Below, in pieces: positions 1-5,689 of a DNA stretch of 6,602 nucleotides; the first letter of the stretch is position 1; each line of letters starts with the position of its first letter. A program made the position numbers and the translations under genes. Source of the DNA: Bacillaceae bacterium (lineage in GTDB: Bacteria > Bacillota > Bacilli > Bacillales > Amphibacillaceae); assembly GCA_030152985.1 (NCBI GenBank), contig JASLIE010000041.1, positions 1 through 6,602 on the forward strand. Reading direction: 5' to 3'. Below the pieces are notes generated by a model that was not told the DNA's origin, searched no databases, and saw nothing but the letters and a program-made list of their open reading frames with translations.

Positions 1-379
1 TAGGCAAGATATAAGGTGCTTGGCTCATACTTTCCATTCCACCTGCTACAATGACTTCTTCATCACCTAAACGAATTAACTGACTTGCTAAGGTAACACT
101 CCTTAAGCCTGATGCACACACCTTATTAATTGTTTCCGTTCTAACACTCCAAGGTAAATTTCCTTCGCGTGCTGCTTGACGTGATGGCAGCTGACCTTGC
201 CCTCCTTGAAGCACTGTACCAAAAATAACTTCATCAACTTCCTTTGGATCTATCTCCGCCTGTTTGACTGCAGCATCAATTACTTTTCCACCTAGACTTG
301 TTGCCTTTAAACTACTTAAGGCTCCTCCGAGCTTAGCAAATGGCGTTCTGACACCTGAAACGATAACAGCTCGACGCAT
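1..379 (-). CDS. Acetyl-CoA C-acetyltransferase (thiolase), N-terminal part, cut by window edge
   Basis: This is the first 126 codons of a thiolase of about 390 residues; the rest lies beyond position 1. Thiolases of this type cleave acetoacetyl-CoA or 3-ketoacyl-CoA with CoA, or run in reverse to condense two acetyl-CoA, in the cytoplasm. My translation shows the N-terminal signature VSGVRTPFAKLGG, the acyl-accepting cysteine in NKVCASGLRSV (Cys88), and GGMESMS at about residues 113-119. Cys88 is where the family normally has its nucleophile. An in-frame ATG at 388 adds only MDK, but the Shine-Dalgarno sequence directly abuts it; the ATG at 379 has 9-base spacing and gives the usual MRRAVIVSG start, so 379 is preferred. 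The gene follows fadF by 93 bases, which points to the last step of beta-oxidation (MmgA/FadA-like). Ketoacyl chain-length preference cannot be judged from this part. Confidence 0.9.
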   Translation of the reverse strand, partial: MRRAVIVSGVRTPFAKLGGALSSLKATSLGGKVIDAAVKQAEIDPKEVDEVIFGTVLQGGQGQLPSRQAAREGNLPWSVRTETINKVCASGLRSVTLASQLIRLGDEEVIVAGGMESMSQAPYILP

Positions 380-388
380 TTTATCCAT

Positions 389-396
389 CTCCTCTT
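389..396 (-). promoter_or_regulatory. Ribosome binding site that decides the thiolase start
   Basis: On the minus strand this reads AAGAGGAG. It is 9 bases from the ATG at 379 but directly touches the in-frame ATG at 388. Normal Bacillus spacing of roughly 7-9 bases therefore selects the start at 379. Confidence 0.75.
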
Positions 397-408
397 AAAC
401 TTTACTTT

Positions 409-424
409 TTGAACGACCGCTCAA
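409..424. promoter_or_regulatory. Operator copy 2: TetR/FadR-like imperfect palindrome before the thiolase gene
   Basis: The plus strand reads TTGAACGACCGCTCAA, a 16-bp imperfect palindrome with mismatches only at one symmetric pair and at the centre. Its 14-bp core (410-423) matches the core at 2685-2698 in 12 of 14 bases; the two differences are at mirror-image positions. The site lies between the fadF stop and the thiolase ribosome binding site. I cannot define a convincing promoter here: TAAAAT (429-434, minus strand) could be a -10 box, but its -35 is poor. The site could control an internal thiolase promoter or act as a roadblock to transcription from fadF. The identity of the binding protein is inferred. 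Confidence 0.65.
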
Positions 425-441
425 TCACATTTTAAAAGAGG

Positions 442-463
442 GGGAAAGGCGCGGGCCTTTCCC
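442..463 (-). terminator. GC-rich hairpin between fadF and thiolase, possible attenuating terminator
   Basis: Nine perfect base pairs (442-450 with 455-463) close a 4-base loop, starting 9 bases after the fadF stop codon. In transcript sense the stem is GGGAAAGGC/GCCTTTCCC and is followed by CCTCTTTTAAAA, so the uridine run is short and displaced by several bases. This suits a leaky terminator or an mRNA-stabilising 3' hairpin better than a full stop. Either would make thiolase expression differ from fadF expression. Confidence 0.55.
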
Positions 464-472
464 TACTTTTCA

Positions 473-2584
473 TTATGCTGTCTGCTCACTTTCTTCTGCG
501 AATACAGATAAGGCTAAAATTTCTGCAACGTCCATTGTACCAATATCCTGATCAACATCTTTTGCTTTTGTCCCATCACTTAACATTGTTAAACAGAATG
601 GACAAGCACTTGAAATAATTGAAGGTTCAACTTCCATTGCTTGCTCTGTACGAGCGACGTTAATTCGATTCCCTGTTGTTTCCTCTGTCCACATGAGGCC
701 ACCACCTGCACCACAGCACATCCCATTTTCTTTCGTACGTACCATTTCAACAAGCTCAATTCCAGGAATTGCTTCAAGGATTTCACGTGGCGGATCATAA
801 ACATCATTATATCGTCCTAGGTAGCACGAATCATGATAAGTTAAGCGCTCTTTGATCTCGCCTCTTGGCTTGAGTCGACCTGACTCAACTAAATCGTAAA
901 GTAATTGTGTATGATGGAGCACTTCTTCTGCTTCATAACCAAAGTCTGGATACTCATTTTTAAATATATTATAAGCATGCGGGTCAATGGTCACAATTTT
1001 CGTCACATTATTTTTCTCAAATGTTTTAATGTTTTTCTCTGCTATTTCTTGGAATAAGAACTCATTTCCGATACGACGTGCTGTATCACCTGAGTTTGCT
1101 TCTTGGTTTCCTAAAATTGCAAAACTAACGCCTGCTTCATTCATTAACTTAGCAAAATCAAGCGCAATCTTTTGACTGCGTGAATCATATGAACCCATTG
1201 AACTGACCCAGAAAAGATACTCAAATTCCTTATCCTCTTTCTTAAGCTCTTTTACTGTTGGAATATAAACAGATTCGTCCATTTCACGCCATTTAATACG
1301 GTCTTTTTTAGACAAGCCCCAAGGGTTTCCTTGACGTTCAATATTTTGAACTGCACGCTGTGCCTCGGGATCCATTTGCCCTTCTGTCATAACTAAATAA
1401 CGGCGCATGTCAATAATTTGACCAACATGCTCATTCATAACAGGACATGCGTCTTCACAATTACGACACGTTGTACAACCTGCTAGCTCCTCTGCAGTGA
1501 TAACATCACCAATCATGTTAATTGAGTTAGCGTAGTTCATTGCCTCTTCGCGGTCCCCATTTGCCAACTTACTTGCTTCTGTATTACTAAATGCAAAATC
1601 CGGAACCCAAGGCGACTTCCCTGTTACAGCTGCACCTTTATCATTTAAATGATCGCGAAGCTTTGTCATAATATCCATTGGTGACAACATCTTACCTGTT
1701 GTCGCAGCAGGACAGACGTCTGTACAACGTCCACACTCAACACATGAGTAGAAATCAAGCATTTGACGACGATCAAAGTCTTCTACTTTCCCAACACCAA
1801 AAGTAATTTCTTCTTCAGGTGTATCTTCGTCAAAATCAAAACTAATCGTCTTCAACTTACCTGGTACACGTTTACTTACAAAGACGTTAATTGGAGCTGC
1901 AATTAAGTGTGCATGTTTTGACTGTGGGATATATACTAAGAAAGCTAAAATCGTAATTGTATGTATCCACCATGCAACAAAGAATAAGACCATGGCCGCA
2001 TTTGGAGATAAGAAACCAAAGATCAGTGCAATGACACTTGCAATTGGTTCTGTCCATACCGCACCTGTTCCATCCCAAATAAGTAACATTCCGTTACCAA
2101 AGAGAACTGATAACATGAGCGTTCCAATAAATATCAGAACGAGGCCTGCATAAAAACCACGTTTTAAACGCGCAAGCTTTTCAACATACCTCCGGTAAAA
2201 AGCCCAAATAACTGCTACCAAAATCGTTAATGTTACAATTTCTTGGAAAAATGTAAAGGCTGGATAAAGTGGTCCAAAGGGTAAGTGATGGCCTGGTGCA
2301 AGTCCTTTAATAAACATATCAATGGCACCAAACTGCACTAAAATAAACCCATAGAACATCATCACGTGAATAATTCCAGACTTTTTGTCCTTCATCAGCT
2401 TAGATTGACCAAAAACAATAACAATGACATCTTTAATCCTTTCTTTTAAATCAAGGTCAAACTCAGCTTCCTTACCGAGCTTCATATATGAAACGCGTGT
2501 CAGTACTGCCTTTAAAAATAAATAAAAGCCATAAACTGTCACTAATATGAAGGCGATTAGGTTAATCGTCAAAAAAGTATCCAT
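473..2584 (-). CDS. fadF: FadF/YwjF-type membrane iron-sulfur oxidoreductase (ETF:menaquinone oxidoreductase type)
   Basis: A 703-residue membrane protein of the heterodisulfide-reductase-like (DUF224/CCG) family. Proteins of this type are thought to take electrons from electron transfer flavoprotein reduced by acyl-CoA dehydrogenases and pass them to menaquinone during beta-oxidation. Residues 1-220 hold about five hydrophobic segments (roughly 5-27, 71-92, 111-130, 143-165, 181-219), resembling the NarI/HdrE heme b subunit; His73, His208 and His224/226 are possible heme ligands (inferred). Two 4Fe-4S ferredoxin motifs follow: Cys281/284/287/291 and Cys370/373/376/380. Two CCG domains come next. 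The second is intact (Cys587-X35-Cys623-Cys624-X36-Cys661-X2-Cys664) and fits a HdrB-type cluster site. The first (about 455-570) has lost its cysteines. The start is set by GGAGGAGG 8 bases upstream. It is the first gene of a unit with the thiolase. Confidence 0.9.
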   Translation of the reverse strand: MDTFLTINLIAFILVTVYGFYLFLKAVLTRVSYMKLGKEAEFDLDLKERIKDVIVIVFGQSKLMKDKKSGIIHVMMFYGFILVQFGAIDMFIKGLAPGHHLPFGPLYPAFTFFQEIVTLTILVAVIWAFYRRYVEKLARLKRGFYAGLVLIFIGTLMLSVLFGNGMLLIWDGTGAVWTEPIASVIALIFGFLSPNAAMVLFFVAWWIHTITILAFLVYIPQSKHAHLIAAPINVFVSKRVPGKLKTISFDFDEDTPEEEITFGVGKVEDFDRRQMLDFYSCVECGRCTDVCPAATTGKMLSPMDIMTKLRDHLNDKGAAVTGKSPWVPDFAFSNTEASKLANGDREEAMNYANSINMIGDVITAEELAGCTTCRNCEDACPVMNEHVGQIIDMRRYLVMTEGQMDPEAQRAVQNIERQGNPWGLSKKDRIKWREMDESVYIPTVKELKKEDKEFEYLFWVSSMGSYDSRSQKIALDFAKLMNEAGVSFAILGNQEANSGDTARRIGNEFLFQEIAEKNIKTFEKNNVTKIVTIDPHAYNIFKNEYPDFGYEAEEVLHHTQLLYDLVESGRLKPRGEIKERLTYHDSCYLGRYNDVYDPPREILEAIPGIELVEMVRTKENGMCCGAGGGLMWTEETTGNRINVARTEQAMEVEPSIISSACPFCLTMLSDGTKAKDVDQDIGTMDVAEILALSVFAEESEQTA

Positions 2585-2592
2585 TTAATAAA

Positions 2593-2600
2593 CCTCCTCC
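2593..2600 (-). promoter_or_regulatory. Strong ribosome binding site of fadF
   Basis: The minus strand reads GGAGGAGG, ending 8 bases before the ATG at 2584. This near-ideal anti-16S match fixes the start codon and suggests high translation. Confidence 0.85.
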
Positions 2601-2613
2601 GTATTAAAGCGAT

Positions 2614-2629
2614 TTGTAAACGTTTGCAA
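2614..2629. promoter_or_regulatory. cre site (CcpA catabolite-response element) in fadF leader
   Basis: TTGTAAACGTTTGCAA fits the cre consensus WTGNAANCGNWNNCAW at every defined position and is nearly palindromic. It lies about 40-55 bases downstream of the predicted fadF transcription start and upstream of the ribosome binding site. A cre in this place normally acts as a CcpA roadblock. Glucose repression of fatty-acid degradation genes by CcpA is known in Bacillus subtilis; its use here is inferred from the site. Confidence 0.75.
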
Positions 2630-2673
2630 TAAGAGTGTAAAAATAACGCTTACAAATTAAATAACTTAAAGAC

Positions 2674-2703
2674 ATAATACATTATGAGCGACCGTTCAGT
2701 CAA
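2674..2703 (-). promoter_or_regulatory. SigmaA-type promoter of fadF
   Basis: On the minus strand a -35 box TTGACT (2703-2698) and a -10 box TATTAT (2679-2674) are separated by 18 bases. Each box has 5 of 6 consensus bases. Transcription should start near 2667, giving a leader of about 80 bases. The spacer is almost filled by the palindromic operator at 2685-2698, so a bound repressor would block RNA polymerase. It is separated from argS by the hairpin at 2718-2754. Confidence 0.7.
2685..2698. promoter_or_regulatory. Operator copy 1: TetR/FadR-like imperfect palindrome in fadF promoter
   Basis: TGAGCGACCGTTCA is a 14-bp imperfect palindrome, mismatched only at one symmetric pair and at the centre, lying between the -35 and -10 boxes of the fadF promoter. 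A near-identical copy occurs before the thiolase gene (410-423). Repetition at two spots in one fatty-acid unit supports a real operator. The Bacillus FadR box, as I recall it, has similar outer TGAA/TTCA ends but is about 4 bp longer, so the regulator may be FadR with altered specificity or another TetR-family protein. Confidence 0.7.
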
Positions 2704-2717
2704 CTGTTTTAATAGAT

Positions 2718-2754
2718 TTGCGCAATAATCAAACTAAATTAAATTATTGCGCAA
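2718..2754 (-). terminator. Hairpin after argS, probable terminator
   Basis: A perfect 12-bp inverted repeat (2718-2729 with 2743-2754, TTGCGCAATAAT and its complement) with a 13-base loop begins 6 bases after the argS stop. In transcript sense it is followed by ATCTATT, a weak uridine tract. It sits between argS and the fadF promoter, which is where a terminator is expected, but termination may be incomplete or factor-assisted. Confidence 0.6.
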
Positions 2755-2760
2755 GTCATC

Positions 2761-4431
2761 TTACATCTTTTCAGGTGCACTAATACCAAGTATTTTAAGC
2801 CCGTTTTGCAGGCCTATTTTAACTGCTTGTACGAGTGCTAATCGACTTTGAGTCAGTGCTTGATTCGACTCATCAATTACTTTTTCAGCATTATAAAATG
2901 TATGCAACATGGATGCTAAATCATAAACATATTGGGTCATTCTGTGCGGCGCTTCACGTTTTGCTGCTTCACTTATTACTGTTGGGAATGCAGCTAATTG
3001 CTTAAGCAAGTCTTGTTCTTGATCGGAAATCAGTAAGTCCGGATCAAAGCCAGCATTTAAATCATATCCCGAAGTCACTGCATTTTTTAAAATCGTCGCA
3101 ATCCGTGCGTGTGCATATTGCACATAAAATACTGGATTATCATTTGACTGCTCTTTGGCTAATTTTAAGTCAAAATCAAGTTGTGAATCATTTGAACGCA
3201 TAATAAAGAAATACCTCACCGCATCGACTCCGACCTCTTCAACTAATTCGCGTAAAGCAACTGCTTGACCTGTTCGCTTACTCATTAAAATACGCTCATC
3301 ACCCTCAAATAAATTAACCATTTGAATAATATTGACACTAAACTTTTCAACTGGATAACCGAGTGCTTGAAGGGCCGCTTTCATACGTGGCACATAACCG
3401 TGATGATCCGATCCCCAAACGTTAATGATTTTATCAAAGCCACGCTCTAATTTATTGCGATGATAGGCAATATCAGGTGTTAAGTAGGTATAAGTCCCGT
3501 CTTGTTTAACAAGGACACGGTCCTTATCATCACCAAATTCTGTTGACTTCAGCCAGGTCGCACCGTCCTTACCATACATATAACCTGAGTCAGCTAATAA
3601 CTTTAAGACTTCAGTGATTTGTCCATCCTCATAGAGGCTCATTTCTGAAAACCAATGATCGAAATGAACACCAAACATGTCTAAATCTGCTTTGATTTTA
3701 TTTAACTCAAAATCAAGCCCATAATCTCTGAAATACTTCAGACGCACCTCTTCAGATTCATTTAACCACTTATCACCATCACGCGAAGCCAACTCTTTAC
3801 CAGCATCGATAATATCCTGTCCGTGATAACCATCTTCTGGCATCTCTGCTTCTTGACCGAGCGCCTGACGATATCGCGCATCAAGTGACACAGCTAGCTG
3901 ATCAATCTGATTTCCCGCATCGTTTATGTAATACTCTCTTTCAACCTCATAACCACTCGCATCAAATAAATTACAAAGTACGTCTCCAAAAGCTGCACCA
4001 CGTGCATGTCCTAAATGTAAATCTCCTGTCGGGTTAACTGAAACAAACTCAACTTGAATTCTTTCTCCCTGACCTGCATTTGTCCGTCCATAATTAGCCC
4101 CTTCAGTTAGCACTGTTTGAACTATATCACCTAAAAATGAAGCTTTCATAAAAAAGTTAATAAAGCCTGGTCCCGCAATCTCTACCTTCTCAACATCTGC
4201 TTCCTCTAAATTAAGCGCCTCAACAATAGCCTCAGCGATTTGTCTTGGTGCCCGCTTAGCAATCCCTGCTAGTTGCATGGCAATGTTAGATGCAAAGTCT
4301 CCGTGTTCTTTTGACTTTGACTTCTCAAGCTTAATTTCAGGTAAGTCTTCACTCTCAGCAAGCTCTGCTTTTAAAATCGCTTGTTTAATCTCTTCAATTA
4401 ATTTGCTTTCAACTTGATTTAATATATTCAT
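2761..4431 (-). CDS. argS: Arginyl-tRNA synthetase
   Basis: This 556-residue class I aminoacyl-tRNA synthetase charges tRNA-Arg with arginine using ATP, and its length matches full bacterial ArgRS. In order: an N-terminal Arg-tRNA-synthetase additional domain (about 1-90, with the KSKEHGDFASNIAMQLA motif typical of ArgRS), the Rossmann catalytic core with the HIGH signature as HLGH (139-142, in SVNPTGDLHLGHARGAAFGD), WGSDHHGY (339-346), a KMSKS-type loop as LMSKRTG (382-388), and a C-terminal helical DALR anticodon-binding domain (about 435-556). ArgRS enzymes commonly vary in the KMSKS loop, so the leucine in place of the first lysine is not alarming. The start codon overlaps the ywiB stop as ATGA, and AAAGGGAG lies 7 bases upstream inside ywiB, which suggests translational coupling. 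No T-box leader is visible ahead of the operon. Confidence 0.97.
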   Translation of the reverse strand: MNILNQVESKLIEEIKQAILKAELAESEDLPEIKLEKSKSKEHGDFASNIAMQLAGIAKRAPRQIAEAIVEALNLEEADVEKVEIAGPGFINFFMKASFLGDIVQTVLTEGANYGRTNAGQGERIQVEFVSVNPTGDLHLGHARGAAFGDVLCNLFDASGYEVEREYYINDAGNQIDQLAVSLDARYRQALGQEAEMPEDGYHGQDIIDAGKELASRDGDKWLNESEEVRLKYFRDYGLDFELNKIKADLDMFGVHFDHWFSEMSLYEDGQITEVLKLLADSGYMYGKDGATWLKSTEFGDDKDRVLVKQDGTYTYLTPDIAYHRNKLERGFDKIINVWGSDHHGYVPRMKAALQALGYPVEKFSVNIIQMVNLFEGDERILMSKRTGQAVALRELVEEVGVDAVRYFFIMRSNDSQLDFDLKLAKEQSNDNPVFYVQYAHARIATILKNAVTSGYDLNAGFDPDLLISDQEQDLLKQLAAFPTVISEAAKREAPHRMTQYVYDLASMLHTFYNAEKVIDESNQALTQSRLALVQAVKIGLQNGLKILGISAPEKM

Positions 4432-4868
4432 GTTTCTTCTCCCTTTGTAAAGGTTAATGTTAAATGATGATTCCGTTCATCTCTTCCGTTCAATTTAACT
4501 GTATACTTAATGACGGCTTGCGCTTTATTTGTTCCATTAAAGGATTCATAACGGAGTTTATGTGTATCAATTTCCATATGAATATTCCCGTAAGGATGAC
4601 GATACAATGTTTCTGTGATTCTATTTTCTAAAAAGGTTTGATTCATCGAAACAGCACCTGTGCGTTTAATATTAATTTTATGAGGGGTAATCGAGATCAT
4701 ATTTTTAATCGGCTCAGCATCCTCAACTTCCTCAACATAAGTAACAACCTCAAGCAAGTTTCGTTTATAGTATTCGCCCGCTTGCTTAACAACGAGTAGC
4801 TCGTGCTCTCCTGCTTCTTCAATCACCGTTCGCACTTCAACTTGAATATTCTCCTGAATGACACCCAT
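4428..4868 (-). CDS. ywiB: YwiB, DUF1934 family small beta-barrel protein
   Basis: A 146-residue protein of the DUF1934/YwiB family, which is usually encoded directly upstream of argS in Bacillales and whose function is not established. It has no signal peptide or membrane segment, so it should be cytoplasmic. The sequence alternates hydrophobic and polar residues as expected for a calycin-like beta barrel, and includes the family-like stretch INIKRTGAVSMNQTF (65-79) and HPYGNIHMEIDTHKL (91-105). The start at 4868 has GAGG 8 bases upstream. Its stop codon overlaps the argS start by 4 bases, so the two genes form one transcript. Family assignment is from recognition of the sequence pattern and the argS linkage; I infer no biochemical role. 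Confidence 0.82.
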   Translation of the reverse strand: MGVIQENIQVEVRTVIEEAGEHELLVVKQAGEYYKRNLLEVVTYVEEVEDAEPIKNMISITPHKINIKRTGAVSMNQTFLENRITETLYRHPYGNIHMEIDTHKLRYESFNGTNKAQAVIKYTVKLNGRDERNHHLTLTFTKGEET

Positions 4869-4906
4869 CCTAATCGCCTCGCAACCTTTATTTCTATCTT
4901 ACTTCA

Positions 4907-4934
4907 ATTATAACGTTTTACAATGATTTTACCA
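4907..4934 (-). promoter_or_regulatory. Candidate promoter of the ywiB-argS operon
   Basis: The minus strand carries a perfect -10 box TATAAT (4912-4907), 38 bases before the ywiB start. The -35 region is weak; the best candidate is TGGTAA at 4934-4929 with a 16-base spacer. It lies just downstream of the ywhD terminator, where the operon's promoter should be. Confidence 0.5.
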
Positions 4935-4956
4935 CTATAAATAATAAAGTAGACAC

Positions 4957-4993
4957 AAAAAAAGCTGAGCTTCTATAAGTAGAAGTCAGCTTT
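4957..4993 (-). terminator. Intrinsic terminator of ywhD
   Basis: In transcript sense AAAGCTGA-CTTCT (4993-4981) pairs with AGAAG-c-TCAGCTTT (4974-4961) around a 6-base loop, with one bulged base. The 3' arm runs into seven uridines (4963-4957). This is a classic intrinsic terminator for minus-strand transcription. An extra 7-bp outer pairing is possible (TTGTGTC at 4996-5002 with GACACAA at 4952-4958 on the plus strand). Confidence 0.85.
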
Positions 4994-5064
4994 CCTTGTG
5001 TCCTAGCAATACATGTTGTAAGCCCATGTAATTCTATTCTACAAATTTTAGACACAAATCACAA
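4957..5064 (-). other. Structured spacer after ywhD with promoter-like sequence, possible short RNA
   Basis: A promoter-like pair is read on the minus strand: TTGTGA (5064-5059), 17-base spacer, TAGAAT (5041-5036). Transcription from it would begin near 5029 and stop at the intrinsic terminator, giving an RNA of about 73 bases with a 6-bp hairpin (5010-5015 with 5025-5030) and the terminator stem. The alternative is that this is only the long 3' untranslated region of ywhD. No known RNA family is recognised. AT-rich sequence makes chance promoter matches common, so confidence is low. Confidence 0.25.
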
Positions 5065-5104
5065 GAGTTAAAAGTTTTTATATATATTTGTCATACTTTG
5101 TTCA

Positions 5105-5614
5105 CTATTCAGACAAAGATTTTTTTAACTCTTCTGTTGAGTTTTCCCACATAGCTGCATCAAAGTTTTCTAGATATTCCTTTAAAATCCCCTTCGATTT
5201 TTCATCCATATGATCGACGACAATCTGACCTTTAAGTGATTTTTCCATATGCGTCACATGCTCTGCCATCGACTTATAAGCACGTTTATTTGGACGATCA
5301 ACACGTAATTCACTTGCACCTACCCCGGCAAAATAAGGGCCCTTTTCACCACGCTCAACAGTCACCCAAACGATCCAGTAGAGCCTACCACCTGGTACAT
5401 CTTCTTTATTCGGATAATATTTAACACGACGCTCAATGTCACTCCGTGCATGCATAGCATCCATATCGACATAAGCTTTATTATCTTCTGGATCAACAAT
5501 CACAGACGACATATTTTCTAAAGAAATAGAACCTGCACCATACCCACCGTGACCATCTGTTGAATCATCAGCGATAATTGTAAAGGCTTGGTTTTTCTTT
5601 TTATCTTCACTCAT
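5105..5614 (-). CDS. ywhD: YwhD family protein, function unknown
   Basis: A 169-residue protein recognised as YwhD, conserved across Bacillales and without a known function. Visible features are a glycine-rich stretch near the N-terminus (GHGGYGAGSI, 21-30), an aromatic core GGRLYWIVWVTVERG (75-89), a GVGASELRVDR segment (97-107) and a charged C-terminal tail rich in Glu and Lys. There is no signal peptide or membrane segment, so it is probably cytoplasmic. The start is supported by AAAGGAAG 8 bases upstream. It follows the HD-domain gene by 75 bases, with its own candidate promoter between, and is closed by a strong terminator, so it may be expressed alone. Confidence 0.85.
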   Translation of the reverse strand: MSEDKKKNQAFTIIADDSTDGHGGYGAGSISLENMSSVIVDPEDNKAYVDMDAMHARSDIERRVKYYPNKEDVPGGRLYWIVWVTVERGEKGPYFAGVGASELRVDRPNKRAYKSMAEHVTHMEKSLKGQIVVDHMDEKSKGILKEYLENFDAAMWENSTEELKKSLSE

Positions 5615-5645
5615 TTAGAACGCTTCCTTTCTTTTATTTCTCTCT

Positions 5646-5654
5646 TTTATACCA
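5646..5654 (-). promoter_or_regulatory. Candidate extended -10 promoter of ywhD
   Basis: The minus strand reads TGGTATAAA, an extended -10 element (TG-N-TATAAA), about 30 bases before the ywhD start. No good -35 box lies 17 bases further upstream, which is tolerated by extended -10 promoters. It would let ywhD be transcribed apart from the upstream gene. Confidence 0.45.
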
Positions 5655-5689
5655 TATCACATTTAAATCTCAGACGAAGTGAAAAAAGC

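Noticed and set aside
386..388. ATG at 388 as start of the thiolase
   Set aside because: It directly abuts the Shine-Dalgarno sequence, with no spacing; the ATG three codons later has 9-base spacing and gives the normal thiolase N-terminus.
589..2078. Short ORFs inside fadF on both strands (589-807, 987-1175, 1887-2078)
   Set aside because: They overlap a well-supported gene in other frames, have no recognisable family features, and are shadows of fadF.
2636..2654. Second cre-like inverted repeat in the fadF leader (TGTAA/TTACA arms)
   Set aside because: Only one half matches cre (TTGTAAGCG on the minus strand); the required CA at the other end is missing, so it is at best a weak auxiliary site.
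4988..5029. 13-codon ORF (ATG GGC ... TGA) before the terminator as a leader peptide
   Set aside because: It has no ribosome binding site, contains no arginine codons that could sense arginine supply, and is short enough to occur by chance.
4869..5030. T-box riboswitch ahead of ywiB-argS
   Set aside because: No T-box core sequence (AGGGTGG...CGCG) or Arg specifier stem is visible, and the hairpin here ends in uridines suited to terminating ywhD.
5236..5424. 62-codon plus-strand ORF inside ywhD
   Set aside because: It is antisense to a conserved gene and its His-rich translation looks like no known protein; it is a shadow frame.
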